Shown here piece by piece: positions 30,749-39,665 of a stretch of 64,000 bases of DNA. The stretch lies in contig NZ_PZJV01000001.1 in NCBI RefSeq assembly GCF_003206155.1, positions 533,007 through 597,006 of the forward strand, written 5' to 3'. How positions within the stretch are numbered: the first letter of the stretch is position 1; each line of letters starts with the position of its first letter. This DNA is from Salinicola halophilus. Lineage in GTDB: Bacteria; Pseudomonadota; Gammaproteobacteria; Pseudomonadales; Halomonadaceae. The translations under genes and the position numbers were made by a program. The notes beneath the pieces were generated by a model, which was given only the letters and a program-made list of their open reading frames with translations, did not search any database and had not been told where the DNA came from.

Positions 30749-31408
30749 TCATGACAGCGCTGAACCATCGTCTTCGGGCAACGGCGCGCGCATGCCGGCC
30801 ACCACGACCGGCCGTAGATGGCGGATCAGCTCGCGTACCGACATGTGCTGCTGGTATTCGTGATCGGCGATATCGCGAAGCGCATCGAGCCCGGAGAGGG
30901 TGAAGATCACCGTGCCCAGCATGAAGTGGAGCCGCCAGAACCGCTCGGCGTCGGGCAGCTCGGGGGTCGCGATGCGCAGACACGCCACGAAGCGTTGAAA
31001 GGTCTCGCCGTACTGCGCCTGGATGTAGCGACGCAGATGCCCCTGCGCCTGGCTATAGGCCAATCCGAGAAGCTTCATGAAGACCTGAAGACTGTGGCGC
31101 TCGGCGGGCACCTCCAGCACGCTATGCGCCAGCTGTTCGAGTAATGCATCGAGAGGGATGGCAGTTCCCGCATAGCGCGATTCCAACTCGTCGAGCGCGG
31201 TGTGCAACCGCTCGGCAAAGGGATCGAGATAGCGGGCGAAAACAGCCTGTATCAACGCTTTCTTGGAACCGAAGTGATAGTTCACGGCGGCCAGGTTGAC
31301 CTTGGCGCGTGTCGTAATGCTGCGAAGCGACGTCTCGGCGAAGCCCTTTTCGGCGAAGAGCACTTCGGCGGTGTCGAGAATGCGAGTGACCGTATCGGAT
31401 TGCGCCAT
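30749..31408 (-). CDS. psrA: TetR-family regulator of fatty-acid degradation, PsrA
   Basis: TetR-family repressor of 219 residues, close to Pseudomonas PsrA throughout (AEVLFAEKGFAETSLRSIT, VNLAAVNYHFGSKKALIQAVF, FMKLLGLAYSQAQGHLR). The second of these is the helix-turn-helix recognition helix. In pseudomonads PsrA senses long-chain fatty acids, represses beta-oxidation genes and itself, and influences rpoS. I chose the ATG at 31408 (MAQSDTV) because AGAGGAAG precedes it. Placement between nagZ and divergent lexA is the pseudomonad arrangement, and a PsrA-like operator lies upstream. Confidence 0.88.
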   Translation of the reverse strand: MAQSDTVTRILDTAEVLFAEKGFAETSLRSITTRAKVNLAAVNYHFGSKKALIQAVFARYLDPFAERLHTALDELESRYAGTAIPLDALLEQLAHSVLEVPAERHSLQVFMKLLGLAYSQAQGHLRRYIQAQYGETFQRFVACLRIATPELPDAERFWRLHFMLGTVIFTLSGLDALRDIADHEYQQHMSVRELIRHLRPVVVAGMRAPLPEDDGSALS

Positions 31409-31505
31409 GACTTCCTCTGGACTGGCAATGTCTCTCATCGAAAACGCGCGTCGCCGGTAATATCTCTCAGCGAGAGCGTTCGTCGGCTATGCGACTGGAA
31501 GGTAA

Positions 31506-31517
31506 AAACGCGCGTTT
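31506..31517. promoter_or_regulatory. PsrA-type operator upstream of psrA
   Basis: AAACGCGCGTTT is a perfect 12-bp palindrome that fits the PsrA pattern AAAC-N2-4-GTTT. It lies about 100 bases before psrA, consistent with autoregulation. A related half site AAAACGCGCG is at 31441-31450. Confidence 0.6.
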
Positions 31518-31634
31518 CAAACGCCAGCGATTCTAAGCACCCTTTGGGGCAATGAACAATTGCGCCTTAGATTGGGGCGGCCGGCGCTGACAGGCGTGAT
31601 TGCGGCGCTAGCTCGCTTTCCAACACCGCAATGA

Positions 31635-31667
31635 CTGGATACAATCCCAGGCTGTATACATAAACAC
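31635..31667 (+). promoter_or_regulatory. Two LexA (SOS) boxes upstream of lexA
   Basis: CTG-N10-CAG (CTGGATACAATCCCAG, 31635-31650) is followed by the weaker CTGTATACATAAACAC (31652-31667), 17 bases centre to centre. Both fit the SOS-box pattern CTGTATATATATACAG in part. They lie 45-77 bases before the lexA ATG, as expected for LexA autorepression. Confidence 0.8.
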
Positions 31668-31711
31668 GCTCGACGTCGTGTCTATCACGACTCGGGCCCC
31701 GGGAGACGCCA

Positions 31712-32371
31712 ATGTCGCGACCGCTCACCGCCAGACAGCAAACGGTCTACGATTTCATCGTCAAGACGATGGCCGAGTTCGGCTATCCGCCGACCCGCGC
31801 CGAGATCGCTCGCGCCCTCGGCTTCCGCTCGCCCAATGCGGCGGAAGAGCATCTTCGCGCGCTCGACCGCAAGGGTGTCATTCGCATGATCCCGGGCACA
31901 TCACGCGGCATCCGCCTGCCGGCAGGTGAAACGGAGTCCGAAGTTACCGCCGAGACGCGCTCGGAAGACGCCGACGCGGGCCTGCCGATCGTCGGTAACG
32001 TCGCCGCCGGCAGCCCGATACTCGCCGCCGAACACATCGACCGCTACTGCCCCATGCCGGCGGACTATTTCACGCCCAAGGCAGACTACTTGCTGCGCGT
32101 GCGCGGGCTTTCGATGAAGGACGCCGGCATCCTCGATGGCGACCTACTTGCGGTGCATCGCACACAGGACGTGCGCGACGGGCAGATCGTCGTCGCGAGG
32201 ATCGAGGACGACGTGACCGTGAAGCGCTTCCAGCGTCACGGTAGTCACGTCACGCTGGTGGCCGAGAACCCGGATTTCGCACCGATCGAGATCGATCTCG
32301 AAAACGAGCATCTGGAGATAGAAGGCCTCGGCGTCGGCGTCATTCGCGGCGGCGGTTCCGGTCTGCAGTAA
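31712..32371 (+). CDS. lexA: LexA repressor of the SOS response
   Basis: Represses DNA-damage genes until RecA filaments trigger its self-cleavage. The 219 residues comprise a winged-helix domain ([30 protein letters not shown]) and a latent protease domain. The Ala99-Gly100 cleavage site (GNVAAGSPI), Ser134 (RGLSMKDAG) and Lys171 (VTVKRF) are visible. Two SOS boxes upstream indicate autoregulation. dinB follows after 14 bases and is very probably in the same transcript. Confidence 0.97.
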   Translation: MSRPLTARQQTVYDFIVKTMAEFGYPPTRAEIARALGFRSPNAAEEHLRALDRKGVIRMIPGTSRGIRLPAGETESEVTAETRSEDADAGLPIVGNVAAGSPILAAEHIDRYCPMPADYFTPKADYLLRVRGLSMKDAGILDGDLLAVHRTQDVRDGQIVVARIEDDVTVKRFQRHGSHVTLVAENPDFAPIEIDLENEHLEIEGLGVGVIRGGGSGLQ

Positions 32372-32385
32372 GTCTTCACGCCGCG

Positions 32386-33450
32386 ATGCGAAAGATCCTT
32401 CACGCCGACTGCGACTGCTTCTACGCCGCAGTCGAGATGCGAGACGATCCGTCGCTCACCCACATACCGCTGGCGATCGGCGGCAGCGCCGAGCGCCGGG
32501 GGGTCGTCGCGACCTGCAACTACCCGGCGCGCCGGTACGGCATCCACTCGGCAATGCCGACGGCACGCGCGGTCAGGCTCTGCCCTGATCTCAAGGTCCT
32601 CCCTCCCGACTTCAACAAGTACCGTCAGGTCTCGCAGCAGGTTCTGGCGACCTTCCACGAGCTCACGCCACTGGTCGAACCGCTTTCGTTGGACGAGGCC
32701 TATCTCGACGTTACCGAAGTCGAGCAGTTCCAGGGCAGCGCGACCTGGATGGCGCGCTGGCTAAAGCAGGAGGTACTCGCGCGTACCGGGATCGTCGTTT
32801 CGGTGGGTGTAGCGCCCAACAAGTTTCTGGCCAAGATCGCCAGCGACTGGGACAAGCCGGACGGGCTCTACGTGATCCCCCCTCAGGAGACCGAGCGATT
32901 CATCACCGATCTGCCAGTGAAGAAATTGCATGGTGTCGGCCCCGCTACCGCGCAGAAGCTCGAGAGCCAGGGAATCGCCACCTGTGCCGACCTGCGGGCG
33001 CAACCTTTGGAACGACTGCTGGATCAGTACGGCAAGTTCGGCCGTCGCCTGCACGAACTCGCCCACGGCATCGACGACAGACCGGTCAACGTCACCCGAG
33101 AACGAAAATCGGTCAGCGTCGAGAACACCTACGACCAGGACCTGAACGATCTCGCCCAGTGCCAAGAAGCATTACTGCCGCTGATCGAACGACTCCACGA
33201 GCGGCTTGCGAAGCACGGCGAGCCGAGCATCAGCAAGCAGTTCGTCAAGGTGAAGTTCAACGACTTCACCAGCACGACCCAAGAAACCGGGGGGCGAGGT
33301 ATCATTCACGCCCGCTTCCACGAACTGCTAGAAAGCGCCTGGCAGCGAGGCGCCCGCCCGGTTCGCCTGCTGGGGGTGGGCGTACGTCTCGCCCCGGAGC
33401 ACGAACAGCGCCAGCTCGGACTCTTCGACACGCTCGACGCTGCCGATTGA
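32386..33450 (+). CDS. dinB: DNA polymerase IV (translesion synthesis)
   Basis: Error-prone Y-family polymerase that bypasses replication-blocking lesions. Catalytic acids lie in HADCDCFYAAVE (Asp8, Asp10) and SLDEAYLD. The helix-hairpin-helix region (VKKLHGVGPATAQKLESQGI) and little-finger domain follow. The C-terminus carries a beta-clamp binding motif, QLGLF. The first motif has Cys where Met and another residue are usual (normally HVDMDCFFAAVE). The 354 residues are a full-length enzyme. Position 14 bases after lexA means SOS control from the lexA boxes. Confidence 0.95.
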   Translation: MRKILHADCDCFYAAVEMRDDPSLTHIPLAIGGSAERRGVVATCNYPARRYGIHSAMPTARAVRLCPDLKVLPPDFNKYRQVSQQVLATFHELTPLVEPLSLDEAYLDVTEVEQFQGSATWMARWLKQEVLARTGIVVSVGVAPNKFLAKIASDWDKPDGLYVIPPQETERFITDLPVKKLHGVGPATAQKLESQGIATCADLRAQPLERLLDQYGKFGRRLHELAHGIDDRPVNVTRERKSVSVENTYDQDLNDLAQCQEALLPLIERLHERLAKHGEPSISKQFVKVKFNDFTSTTQETGGRGIIHARFHELLESAWQRGARPVRLLGVGVRLAPEHEQRQLGLFDTLDAAD

Positions 33451-33587
33451 ATCCGCGACGAATCGGCGCCGCGTGACCGGACCAGCGGTCTTCCTCTCAC
33501 CCCTCACCCCGGCTGACGCCTCACGTTGGCCGGTGACGGCCGGTGCTGACCACCCTGGCGATGCTCGCGAACAGCCGGGTATGCCGA

Positions 33588-34454
33588 TCAGGAAAAGACG
33601 ACGGTCTTGTTGCCGTGGATCAGCACACGATCCTGTAGATGCCAGCGCAGCCCGCGTGCGAGCACGGCCTTCTCGACGTCCTTGCCCAGCCTCACCAGAT
33701 CCTGCGGCGCGTGGCAGTGCGAGACACGCTGAATGTCCTGTTCGATGATAGGCCCGGCGTCGAGCTCCTCGGTCACGTAGTGACACGTCGCACCGATCAG
33801 CTTGACGCCACGCTCGAATGCCTGGTGATAGGGCTTCGCGCCGGCGAACGAGGGCAGGAAGCTGTGGTGGATGTTGATGACCCGCCCCATATACCGCTGG
33901 CAAAGGGCCGGCGGCAGGATCTGCATGTAGCGCGCCAGAACGATACTGTCGGCATCCTCTGCCTCGATCAGACGCTCGACTTCAGCGAACGCAGGCGCCT
34001 TGTCCGCCGGGTCGACCGGCACGTGGTGAAAAGCGATGCCGTACCATTCGACCAGCGCGCGCAGATCGTCATGATTGGAGATGACACACGGAATCGTGCA
34101 GTCGAGCTCACCCGAGGACCAGCGATAGAGCAGGTCCACGAGGCAGTGCGATTGACGCGAGACCATGATGACCAGCCGCTGCGGACGCGCCGGTTCGCTC
34201 AGCCGCCATGCCATGTCGAATTCTCGGGCAATCGTTTCAAAGGCCGCGCGGAAATCCTCGGCGCTCAGCGCGTTCGACTGAATGTCGTAGCGCATGAAGA
34301 AACGTCCCGCATCGAGATCCGAATGCTGATTCGCTTCCACAATGGAGCCGCCCTGCTCGGCAATGAAGCTCGACACGCGCGAGACGATACCCACGCGATC
34401 GGGACAGGAGACGATGAGACGGTAGTGATGCGGCGCGGGCTGCGCCATGTCCAT
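33588..34454 (-). CDS. purU: Formyltetrahydrofolate deformylase
   Basis: Releases formate from 10-formyltetrahydrofolate, balancing one-carbon pools and feeding PurT. It has an N-terminal ACT domain (HYRLIVSCPDRVGIVSRVSSFI) and a formyltransferase-like domain with CVISNHDDLR, ARYMQILPP, NIHHSFLPSFAGAKPYHQA and the catalytic Asp region THYVTEELDAGPIIEQD-like stretch (ATCHYVTEELDAGPIIEQD). I place the start at 34454 (MDMAQPAPHHYR) by family length, 288 residues. The frame stays open to ATGs at 34532 and 34562 through a Ser/Thr/Ala-rich stretch, and none has a convincing ribosome site. Confidence 0.9.
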   Translation of the reverse strand: MDMAQPAPHHYRLIVSCPDRVGIVSRVSSFIAEQGGSIVEANQHSDLDAGRFFMRYDIQSNALSAEDFRAAFETIAREFDMAWRLSEPARPQRLVIMVSRQSHCLVDLLYRWSSGELDCTIPCVISNHDDLRALVEWYGIAFHHVPVDPADKAPAFAEVERLIEAEDADSIVLARYMQILPPALCQRYMGRVINIHHSFLPSFAGAKPYHQAFERGVKLIGATCHYVTEELDAGPIIEQDIQRVSHCHAPQDLVRLGKDVEKAVLARGLRWHLQDRVLIHGNKTVVFS

Positions 34455-34786
34455 TGACGTCTCGGCGGCCGACGAAGAGACGGCGGTAGAGGACGGCATG
34501 GCCGTTTGCGAAACACTGGCTGATGTCGACATAGAAATTGAAGGGCGATTCACAATGAGCAAAGGGGGTGAAAAGTCCGAATCCCTGACTCGATCGAAGG
34601 ATTGGACTCGCTGTCGAGCGCGATATTGTATCCGATTTGGCCACCGGGACGCGTACCGGCCCGCGGAAAAGACCAGCCGCCGTGATCACTGCAACGACGC
34701 CCGTTCGCAGCCGGGGGCACCGGGCGTTTGAGCCCGTCGAGAGCCATGACTTATAGTGAAAGCAGTTTTCCCCGCTAAGGACGCCG
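34455..34786. promoter_or_regulatory. Divergent control region of purU and the RNase J gene
   Basis: About 332 bases. On the plus strand TTGAGC (34728-34733), 18 bases, TATAGT (34752-34757) could be the RNase J promoter. On the minus strand GATACAAT near 34625-34632 could be the -10 for purU. The middle holds GC-rich inverted repeats. I looked for a folate or glycine riboswitch and did not recognise one. Confidence 0.4.
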
Positions 34787-36472
34787 ATGTTTCCCACCCG
34801 CGCTCAGATCCGCCCCCGAAGTCATCCCCCTCTGCTGTTTCATCCTCTCGGCGGCTGCGGCGAAATCGGCATGAATCTCTCGTTGTACGGCTATGACGAT
34901 CACTGGATCGCCGTCGACTGCGGCATGATGATCCGCCAAGACCTGCCCGACCAGCCGCTCCAGATTCCCGACGTGGATCATCTGGCGGCCGAATCGATGG
35001 TCCCCGAGGCGGTTTTCATCACGCATGGTCATGAAGATCACATTGGCGCGCTAGCCTGGATCTGGCCCCATTGGGGCTGCCCCATCTATGCGACGCCGCT
35101 GGCGATCGAGATGCTGCGAACGAAGTTCATCGAACAGGGACTGAAAACCGACGCACTCAAACCGATCACCCCGGGGAGTGAAACCGTTTGCGGGCGATTC
35201 CAGGTAACCTTCCTGCCGGTCACGCACTCGATTCCCGAGAGCTGCGCCCTATCGATCGTCACGCCGGCCTGTCATGTCTTTCACACCGGCGACTGGAAGC
35301 TCGACGAAGCGCCGCTGATCGGCTCGCCCATGAAAGCCTCGACCTTCCAAGCCCTCTCCCCGGTGGATCTCGTCGTGGCGGACTCGACCAATGCCGACGT
35401 CGAGGGGCATTCACGTAGCGAATCCGAGGCGGCCAGCGCCCTCGAAACCGCCATCCGCGGCTGCGACGGGCGCGTGGTGGTGAGCTGCTTCGCCAGTAAC
35501 CTGGCGCGCATCGAAGCGCTCGGCAAGATCGCGCAGCGCTGCGGTCGCCGTGTCGGCCTGCTCGGCCGCTCGATGGAGCGAATGGTCGCAACGGCGATGC
35601 AGCTGGGCTATCTCGAGGACTTCCCGGCGCGCGTGCCGACTCACGACATCGGCTACCTGCCGCCGGACGAAGTCCTGATCATAGCGACCGGCAGCCAGGG
35701 TGAGCCGCGTTCGGCCCTTTCGCGCATGGCCCAGGGCCGCCATCCCGTACTCGATCTGAATACCGGCGATAACGTCGTCTTCTCGGCGCGCGCCATTCCC
35801 GGTAACGAGCGGCCCATCGAGCGGTTGAAGAACGGCTTCAAGCGTCTCGGCGTCATCGTCCACGACGAGACCACCAACCCCTCGCTACACGCCTCCGGTC
35901 ATCCAGGGCGCGACGAGCTACGAACGCTATACGGCTGGCTGCGCCCGAAAGCCCTGCTACCCGTTCATGGTGAAATCGCCCATCAGGAGGCACACCGGGA
36001 TCTCGCACGGTCTCTGGATATCGACGTGCCGATACTGGCGCAGAATGGCGCGATCGTCGCCTGGGAAGGTGAGACGCTCAACGTCAAGACACACCACCAT
36101 CTACGTCCGGTCCTCCTCAAAGGGCGCCAGCGACCCGGAGACAAGCCGAAGCCCGAAACGTCCCGCGATACCCGCTCGCTTGCCATTGCATTGACCATTC
36201 TGCCCACCGAAACCGGCTGGACGCGCATCGGTCGCCTCATCTGGGATAGCGCCGTCGAACTCGACCTCGATGAACAGGCGTTGGCGCAATGGCTGGACGA
36301 GCGCATCGATGCGATTCCGGCACAAACGCTGCTCCAACTGCGCCAGCAACTTTTTCGCCCCCTGTGTGACTGGCTGCAAGAACGACTGTCGAGCGTCGTG
36401 CAGGTTCACCTTCAGCTCATGCCGGCTGACCCCGAACCCCAGTACGAAGTAAGGACAAACGATTCGTTCTAG
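34787..36472 (+). CDS. Ribonuclease J family metallo-beta-lactamase RNase
   Basis: Endo/5'-exoribonuclease fold of 561 residues. The metal motif ITHGHEDHIGAL, then VTHSIPES, FHTGDWKLD and the beta-CASP elements IATGSQGEP, SARAIPGNE and LLPVHGE are all present, so the active site looks intact. RNase J is the main RNA-decay enzyme of Firmicutes and is sporadic in gammaproteobacteria, which usually rely on RNase E. The role here is therefore uncertain. AAGGA lies five bases before the ATG. It is a single-gene unit between purU (divergent) and the H-NS-like gene (convergent). Confidence 0.88.
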   Translation: MFPTRAQIRPRSHPPLLFHPLGGCGEIGMNLSLYGYDDHWIAVDCGMMIRQDLPDQPLQIPDVDHLAAESMVPEAVFITHGHEDHIGALAWIWPHWGCPIYATPLAIEMLRTKFIEQGLKTDALKPITPGSETVCGRFQVTFLPVTHSIPESCALSIVTPACHVFHTGDWKLDEAPLIGSPMKASTFQALSPVDLVVADSTNADVEGHSRSESEAASALETAIRGCDGRVVVSCFASNLARIEALGKIAQRCGRRVGLLGRSMERMVATAMQLGYLEDFPARVPTHDIGYLPPDEVLIIATGSQGEPRSALSRMAQGRHPVLDLNTGDNVVFSARAIPGNERPIERLKNGFKRLGVIVHDETTNPSLHASGHPGRDELRTLYGWLRPKALLPVHGEIAHQEAHRDLARSLDIDVPILAQNGAIVAWEGETLNVKTHHHLRPVLLKGRQRPGDKPKPETSRDTRSLAIALTILPTETGWTRIGRLIWDSAVELDLDEQALAQWLDERIDAIPAQTLLQLRQQLFRPLCDWLQERLSSVVQVHLQLMPADPEPQYEVRTNDSF

Positions 36473-36485
36473 GGTTTGCGCCGAT

Positions 36486-36525
36486 AAAAAAGAGCGCACG
36501 GGTAGAAAACCCGTACGCTCTTTTT
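36486..36525. terminator. Bidirectional terminator after the RNase J gene
   Basis: GAGCG-C-ACGGGT pairs with ACCCGT-A-CGCTC around loop AGAAA, with A6 on the left and T5 on the right. It serves the RNase J gene (plus) and may also serve the H-NS-like gene, which converges from 36637. Confidence 0.88.
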
Positions 36526-36636
36526 CGAACTTGCCCGATTCCCAAAGATACCGACCGATCTAGTAGGCTGGCGTGGTGGCTTACACCGCTCACCGCGTCC
36601 CGATGACGCGCCTAGACCCATCGCCCACCTCGAGGA

Positions 36637-36930
36637 TCACGCATTCTTGCTGGCGCTCTTCGGCGGACGCCCACGACGTTTACGCGGTTGCTCACCCACG
36701 AGATCATCCATCGAAAGCCCGGCCGTATTCATGGCATCGCGAATTTCGGCCAGTTTCTGCTGCTTGTCCGCCTCTTCTTTCTGACGCAGATGGTCTTCCT
36801 GCTGCTTTTGCTCGATGACTTCGCCGATGACCTCAGAAAGCTTATGGAGTTGCTCCATGCTGAGTTGGCGAGCCGCTGCGCGTGCGACGTTCTTGTTACG
36901 AGCGATCCGCTCCAATGATTCGGTGGACAT
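36637..36930 (-). CDS. Small H-NS-like nucleoid protein with C-terminal AT-hook
   Basis: 97-residue protein. Residues 1-75 (ARAAARQLSMEQLHKLSEV, then a charged Glu/Gln/Lys coiled coil and LSMDDLVG) resemble the oligomerisation half of H-NS. The usual H-NS DNA-binding domain is absent. Instead residues 82-92 read PRKRRGRPPKS, an AT-hook that would insert into the minor groove of AT-rich DNA. I infer a nucleoid-associated silencer or organiser. GGGAGGGG precedes the ATG and a good promoter lies upstream, suggesting high expression. Family assignment rests on the N-terminal pattern and is moderate. Confidence 0.72.
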   Translation of the reverse strand: MSTESLERIARNKNVARAAARQLSMEQLHKLSEVIGEVIEQKQQEDHLRQKEEADKQQKLAEIRDAMNTAGLSMDDLVGEQPRKRRGRPPKSASKNA

Positions 36931-36985
36931 CGTCCCCTCCCGTTGCGAATACCGATAGCAGCTTGACGCTAGGTGATCGAATAAA

Positions 36986-37013
36986 AGTATATGCTCGCGC
37001 GGGATTTTGGCAA
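36986..37013 (-). promoter_or_regulatory. Sigma-70 promoter of the H-NS-like gene
   Basis: On the minus strand TTGCCA (37008-37013), 16 bases, TATACT (36986-36991), about 56 bases before the ATG. The adjoining ATACTTTTAT is AT-rich. Confidence 0.65.
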
Positions 37014-37024
37014 GAAACCCAGTT

Positions 37025-37053
37025 AAAAGGCACGCGTCAAAAGCGTGCCTTTT
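37025..37053. terminator. Bidirectional terminator after moaA
   Basis: AAAAGGCACGC (37025-37035) pairs perfectly with GCGTGCCTTTT (37043-37053) around a 7-base loop. T4 follows on both strands. It lies about 38 bases past the moaA stop. Confidence 0.88.
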
Positions 37054-37090
37054 CGGGGTTAAAGCGATGTCACTCGAGAGATTTCCGGTA

Positions 37091-38080
37091 CTAGCCCCCG
37101 GTCATATTCATGAACCTTACGACCTGCACGTCGCCGTCGGTGGTGAAATGATGCCGCTCCGGCTTGAGATCCATGGCCTGGATGATCTGGTCCTTGAGCG
37201 GCTCCATTTCGCCGGGATAGCGTCGTAGTGTCTGACGTAGATCGACCGAGTGTTCGTTACCCAGACACAGCAGCAAACGCCCTTCCACTGTCACGCGTAC
37301 CCGGTTGCAGGTACTGCAGAAATTGTGACTATGCGGCGAAATGAAGCCGATCCGACTCGTGCTGTCAGGCATTCGGAAGTAACGCGACGGACCCAGCGTG
37401 GTTTCCGGCGAGGGAATGAGCGAGTGGCGGGTTTCGATGTGCGATTGCACGTCGTCGCTTGAGAAGAAAGTCTCACCCCGCGAGTGATCCGATACGTCAC
37501 CGAGCGGCATCTCTTCGATGAAGCTGATATCGAGTGATTCGTCTCTGGCGAAATCCACGAGATCGAGAACTTCATCGTCGTTGCGACCCTTGAGAATGAC
37601 GGCGTTGAGCTTGATCCGCTCGAAACCCGCATCTTGAGCTGCGTGAATGCCATCGATGACTTTTGCCAGATCCCCGGTACGCGTCAGCTGGCGGAATCGG
37701 CCCGGGTCCAGCGAATCCAGGCTGATATTGAGGCGAGAAAGACCTCCCTGCTTCAGCGTGACCGCATGCTTGGGAAGGCTCGCCCCGTTGGTCGTCATGG
37801 CGAAATCCTTGAGTCCCGGTAGCTGGCCCATGCCCGTGACGAGCTCCCCGATTCCCTGCCGCACCAGTGGTTCGCCACCGGTCAACCGGATCTTTTCGAC
37901 ACCGAGCTCGGTAAACGCACGGGCTATCTGCTGAAGCTCTTCGAGGGTCAATATTTGCGCCCGCGGTAGAAAGGTCATCTCCTCGCTCATGCAGTAGACG
38001 CACCGAAAGTCGCAGCGATCGGTAACCGATATGCGTACGTAGCGTACCTGGCGAGAAAAATTGTCGATCAAAGCTGTCAT
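37091..38080 (-). CDS. moaA: GTP 3',8-cyclase MoaA
   Basis: Radical SAM enzyme for the first step of molybdenum cofactor synthesis. The N-terminal cluster motif is [11 protein letters not shown], the C-terminal cluster motif [18 protein letters not shown], and the chain ends in the required Gly-Gly (MTGG). The 329 residues are full length. Its ATG overlaps the moaE stop (ATGA), so moaE and moaA are translated together. Confidence 0.96.
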   Translation of the reverse strand: MTALIDNFSRQVRYVRISVTDRCDFRCVYCMSEEMTFLPRAQILTLEELQQIARAFTELGVEKIRLTGGEPLVRQGIGELVTGMGQLPGLKDFAMTTNGASLPKHAVTLKQGGLSRLNISLDSLDPGRFRQLTRTGDLAKVIDGIHAAQDAGFERIKLNAVILKGRNDDEVLDLVDFARDESLDISFIEEMPLGDVSDHSRGETFFSSDDVQSHIETRHSLIPSPETTLGPSRYFRMPDSTSRIGFISPHSHNFCSTCNRVRVTVEGRLLLCLGNEHSVDLRQTLRRYPGEMEPLKDQIIQAMDLKPERHHFTTDGDVQVVRFMNMTGG

Positions 38081-38538
38081 TGTCGCTCCCAGCGATCGGC
38101 ATCGTTTCGATCGCTCTGTCGTTCACTCACCCAGTAGTCCCCACTGGCGGTGTGTTCCTTTTTCCAGAAAGGTGCGCGAGTCTTGAGATAATCCATGACG
38201 AAGTCGCACGCCTCAAAGGCATCTCGTCGATGTGCGCTGGCTGCGCTGACCAGGACGATCGCATCGCCCGGCGCCAGTCGTCCGATGCGATGAATGATGC
38301 CTACGCCTTCGAGCTGCCAGCGCTCTCCCGCCGCACGGGCGATATCGGTCAGGGCCTTTTCGGTCATACCGGGGAAGTGTTCGAGCGTCAGTGCCTGGAC
38401 GTCGGGACGTTCGTTGAAATCCCGGACCAGACCGGTGAAACTCACGACCGCACCGATGTCATGCCGATTGCCGAACCACCGCGCCTGCTCGACGCCAACA
38501 TCGAACGGCGACTCTTGTACTCGAACTTCCCAGGCCAC
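38077..38538 (-). CDS. moaE: Molybdopterin synthase large subunit MoaE
   Basis: Catalytic subunit that adds two dithiolene sulfurs, carried by MoaD, to cyclic pyranopterin monophosphate. [16 protein letters not shown] and the active-site lysines in [12 protein letters not shown] (Lys119, Lys126) are visible in the 153 residues. It sits between the MoaC-MoaD fusion gene (126 bases upstream) and moaA (4-base overlap), giving the order moaCD-moaE-moaA. Confidence 0.95.
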   Translation of the reverse strand: MAWEVRVQESPFDVGVEQARWFGNRHDIGAVVSFTGLVRDFNERPDVQALTLEHFPGMTEKALTDIARAAGERWQLEGVGIIHRIGRLAPGDAIVLVSAASAHRRDAFEACDFVMDYLKTRAPFWKKEHTASGDYWVSERQSDRNDADRWERQ

Positions 38539-38664
38539 GTCTTTCTCCTCATTCGAACGGTCTAGCGTCCGCTCTCCAGTATCCCGCCCCCCTGCTCGCC
38601 TCGGCCGGCCTCAGATTCGTGTCTCTGGGCGCAAAATCTCGAACCGCGAGCACGAAGACCTGTT

Positions 38665-39489
38665 CTAGCCACCGGTCACCGGCGGAAAGAAGGCGACCTC
38701 ATCGCCGGGCTCGACGCGCGTGTCGTCACTCGCCAATGTTTGATTGCACGCAATCAGAATACGCGGCTCGTCAAGCATGGCGTACTGCTCTTGGTGATCA
38801 CGGAGCGCACGCTTCACGCCTTGAATGTCGGCTTCGGCCAGCGCCGACACCGGTAACGTCAAACTCTCGTGTCCCAATCGTTCGCGCAGCTCGGCGAGAA
38901 AGCGAACACGAATCGACGGCTCGCTGTCCGCTTTCGATACTGTCGTTTTCGTATCGACGGCTTGGGTTGGCGCTGACGCCGCATCGGGGGTCGTCGGGAT
39001 CGAGAGTCCGGGTGCGGTATCGCGGGAGAAATCGCCGGAACGCCCACCACGCTTCGCCTCAAGTTGGACGGCATCGATCGTCATGGCCTTGTCGACGGCT
39101 TTACACATGTCGTAGAGCGTCAAGCAGGCGACCGAGACCGCCGTCAACGCCTCCATTTCGACGCCGGTTCGCCCGTTCAAACGACAGGTCGCCGTCACGT
39201 CGACACAGGATTCGATCTCGTCGAGTTCGAAATCCACGGTCACTTTGGAGAGCGCAAGGGCGTGACAGAGCGGAATCAACTCGTGGGTACGCTTCGCGGC
39301 CTGTATCCCGGCGATGCGCGCCGTGGCCAATACATCGCCTTTGGGTAGGCCACCCTCGGCGAGTAGCGCAAGCGTCTCCGGCCGCATACGAATCCGTCCG
39401 GACGCCGTTGCCTCGCGTCGCGTCTCCTGCTTGTCGGCGACGTCGACCATGTGCGCTTCACCGCGCGCATTGAGATGGGTGAGCGTCAT
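38665..39489 (-). CDS. MoaC-MoaD fusion protein
   Basis: One 274-residue frame carries two cofactor proteins. Residues 1-156 are MoaC, cyclic pyranopterin monophosphate synthase ([64 protein letters not shown]). Residues 157-191 are a Pro/Ala/Thr/Ser-rich linker. Residues 192-274 are MoaD, the small sulfur carrier ([12 protein letters not shown], ending [11 protein letters not shown] with the free Gly-Gly that is thiocarboxylated). In E. coli these are separate genes, moaC and moaD. Both parts keep their key residues. A base error removing an intergenic stop is possible but would need two independent coincidences. Confidence 0.9.
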   Translation of the reverse strand: MTLTHLNARGEAHMVDVADKQETRREATASGRIRMRPETLALLAEGGLPKGDVLATARIAGIQAAKRTHELIPLCHALALSKVTVDFELDEIESCVDVTATCRLNGRTGVEMEALTAVSVACLTLYDMCKAVDKAMTIDAVQLEAKRGGRSGDFSRDTAPGLSIPTTPDAASAPTQAVDTKTTVSKADSEPSIRVRFLAELRERLGHESLTLPVSALAEADIQGVKRALRDHQEQYAMLDEPRILIACNQTLASDDTRVEPGDEVAFFPPVTGG

Positions 39490-39665
39490 AACGCTTCGGC
39501 CTCGCTAGTCAGTCTTAACGGCAATCGTTAAGCGTAGTTCGGATCTTGGCGACTTCCCAACCCGGCCGGCGTTGCCGGTAACAGTCCCGCGAGAGGCAGT
39601 CGGTCGCCGATGGGAGCCCAACGGGGCTGATACTCGAGTGAGGTAGGCGACTCGACGGTTCGCGT

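Noticed and set aside
34560-34786. Possible folate or glycine riboswitch upstream of purU
   Set aside because: GC-rich inverted repeats are present but the conserved core sequences of those riboswitches are not.
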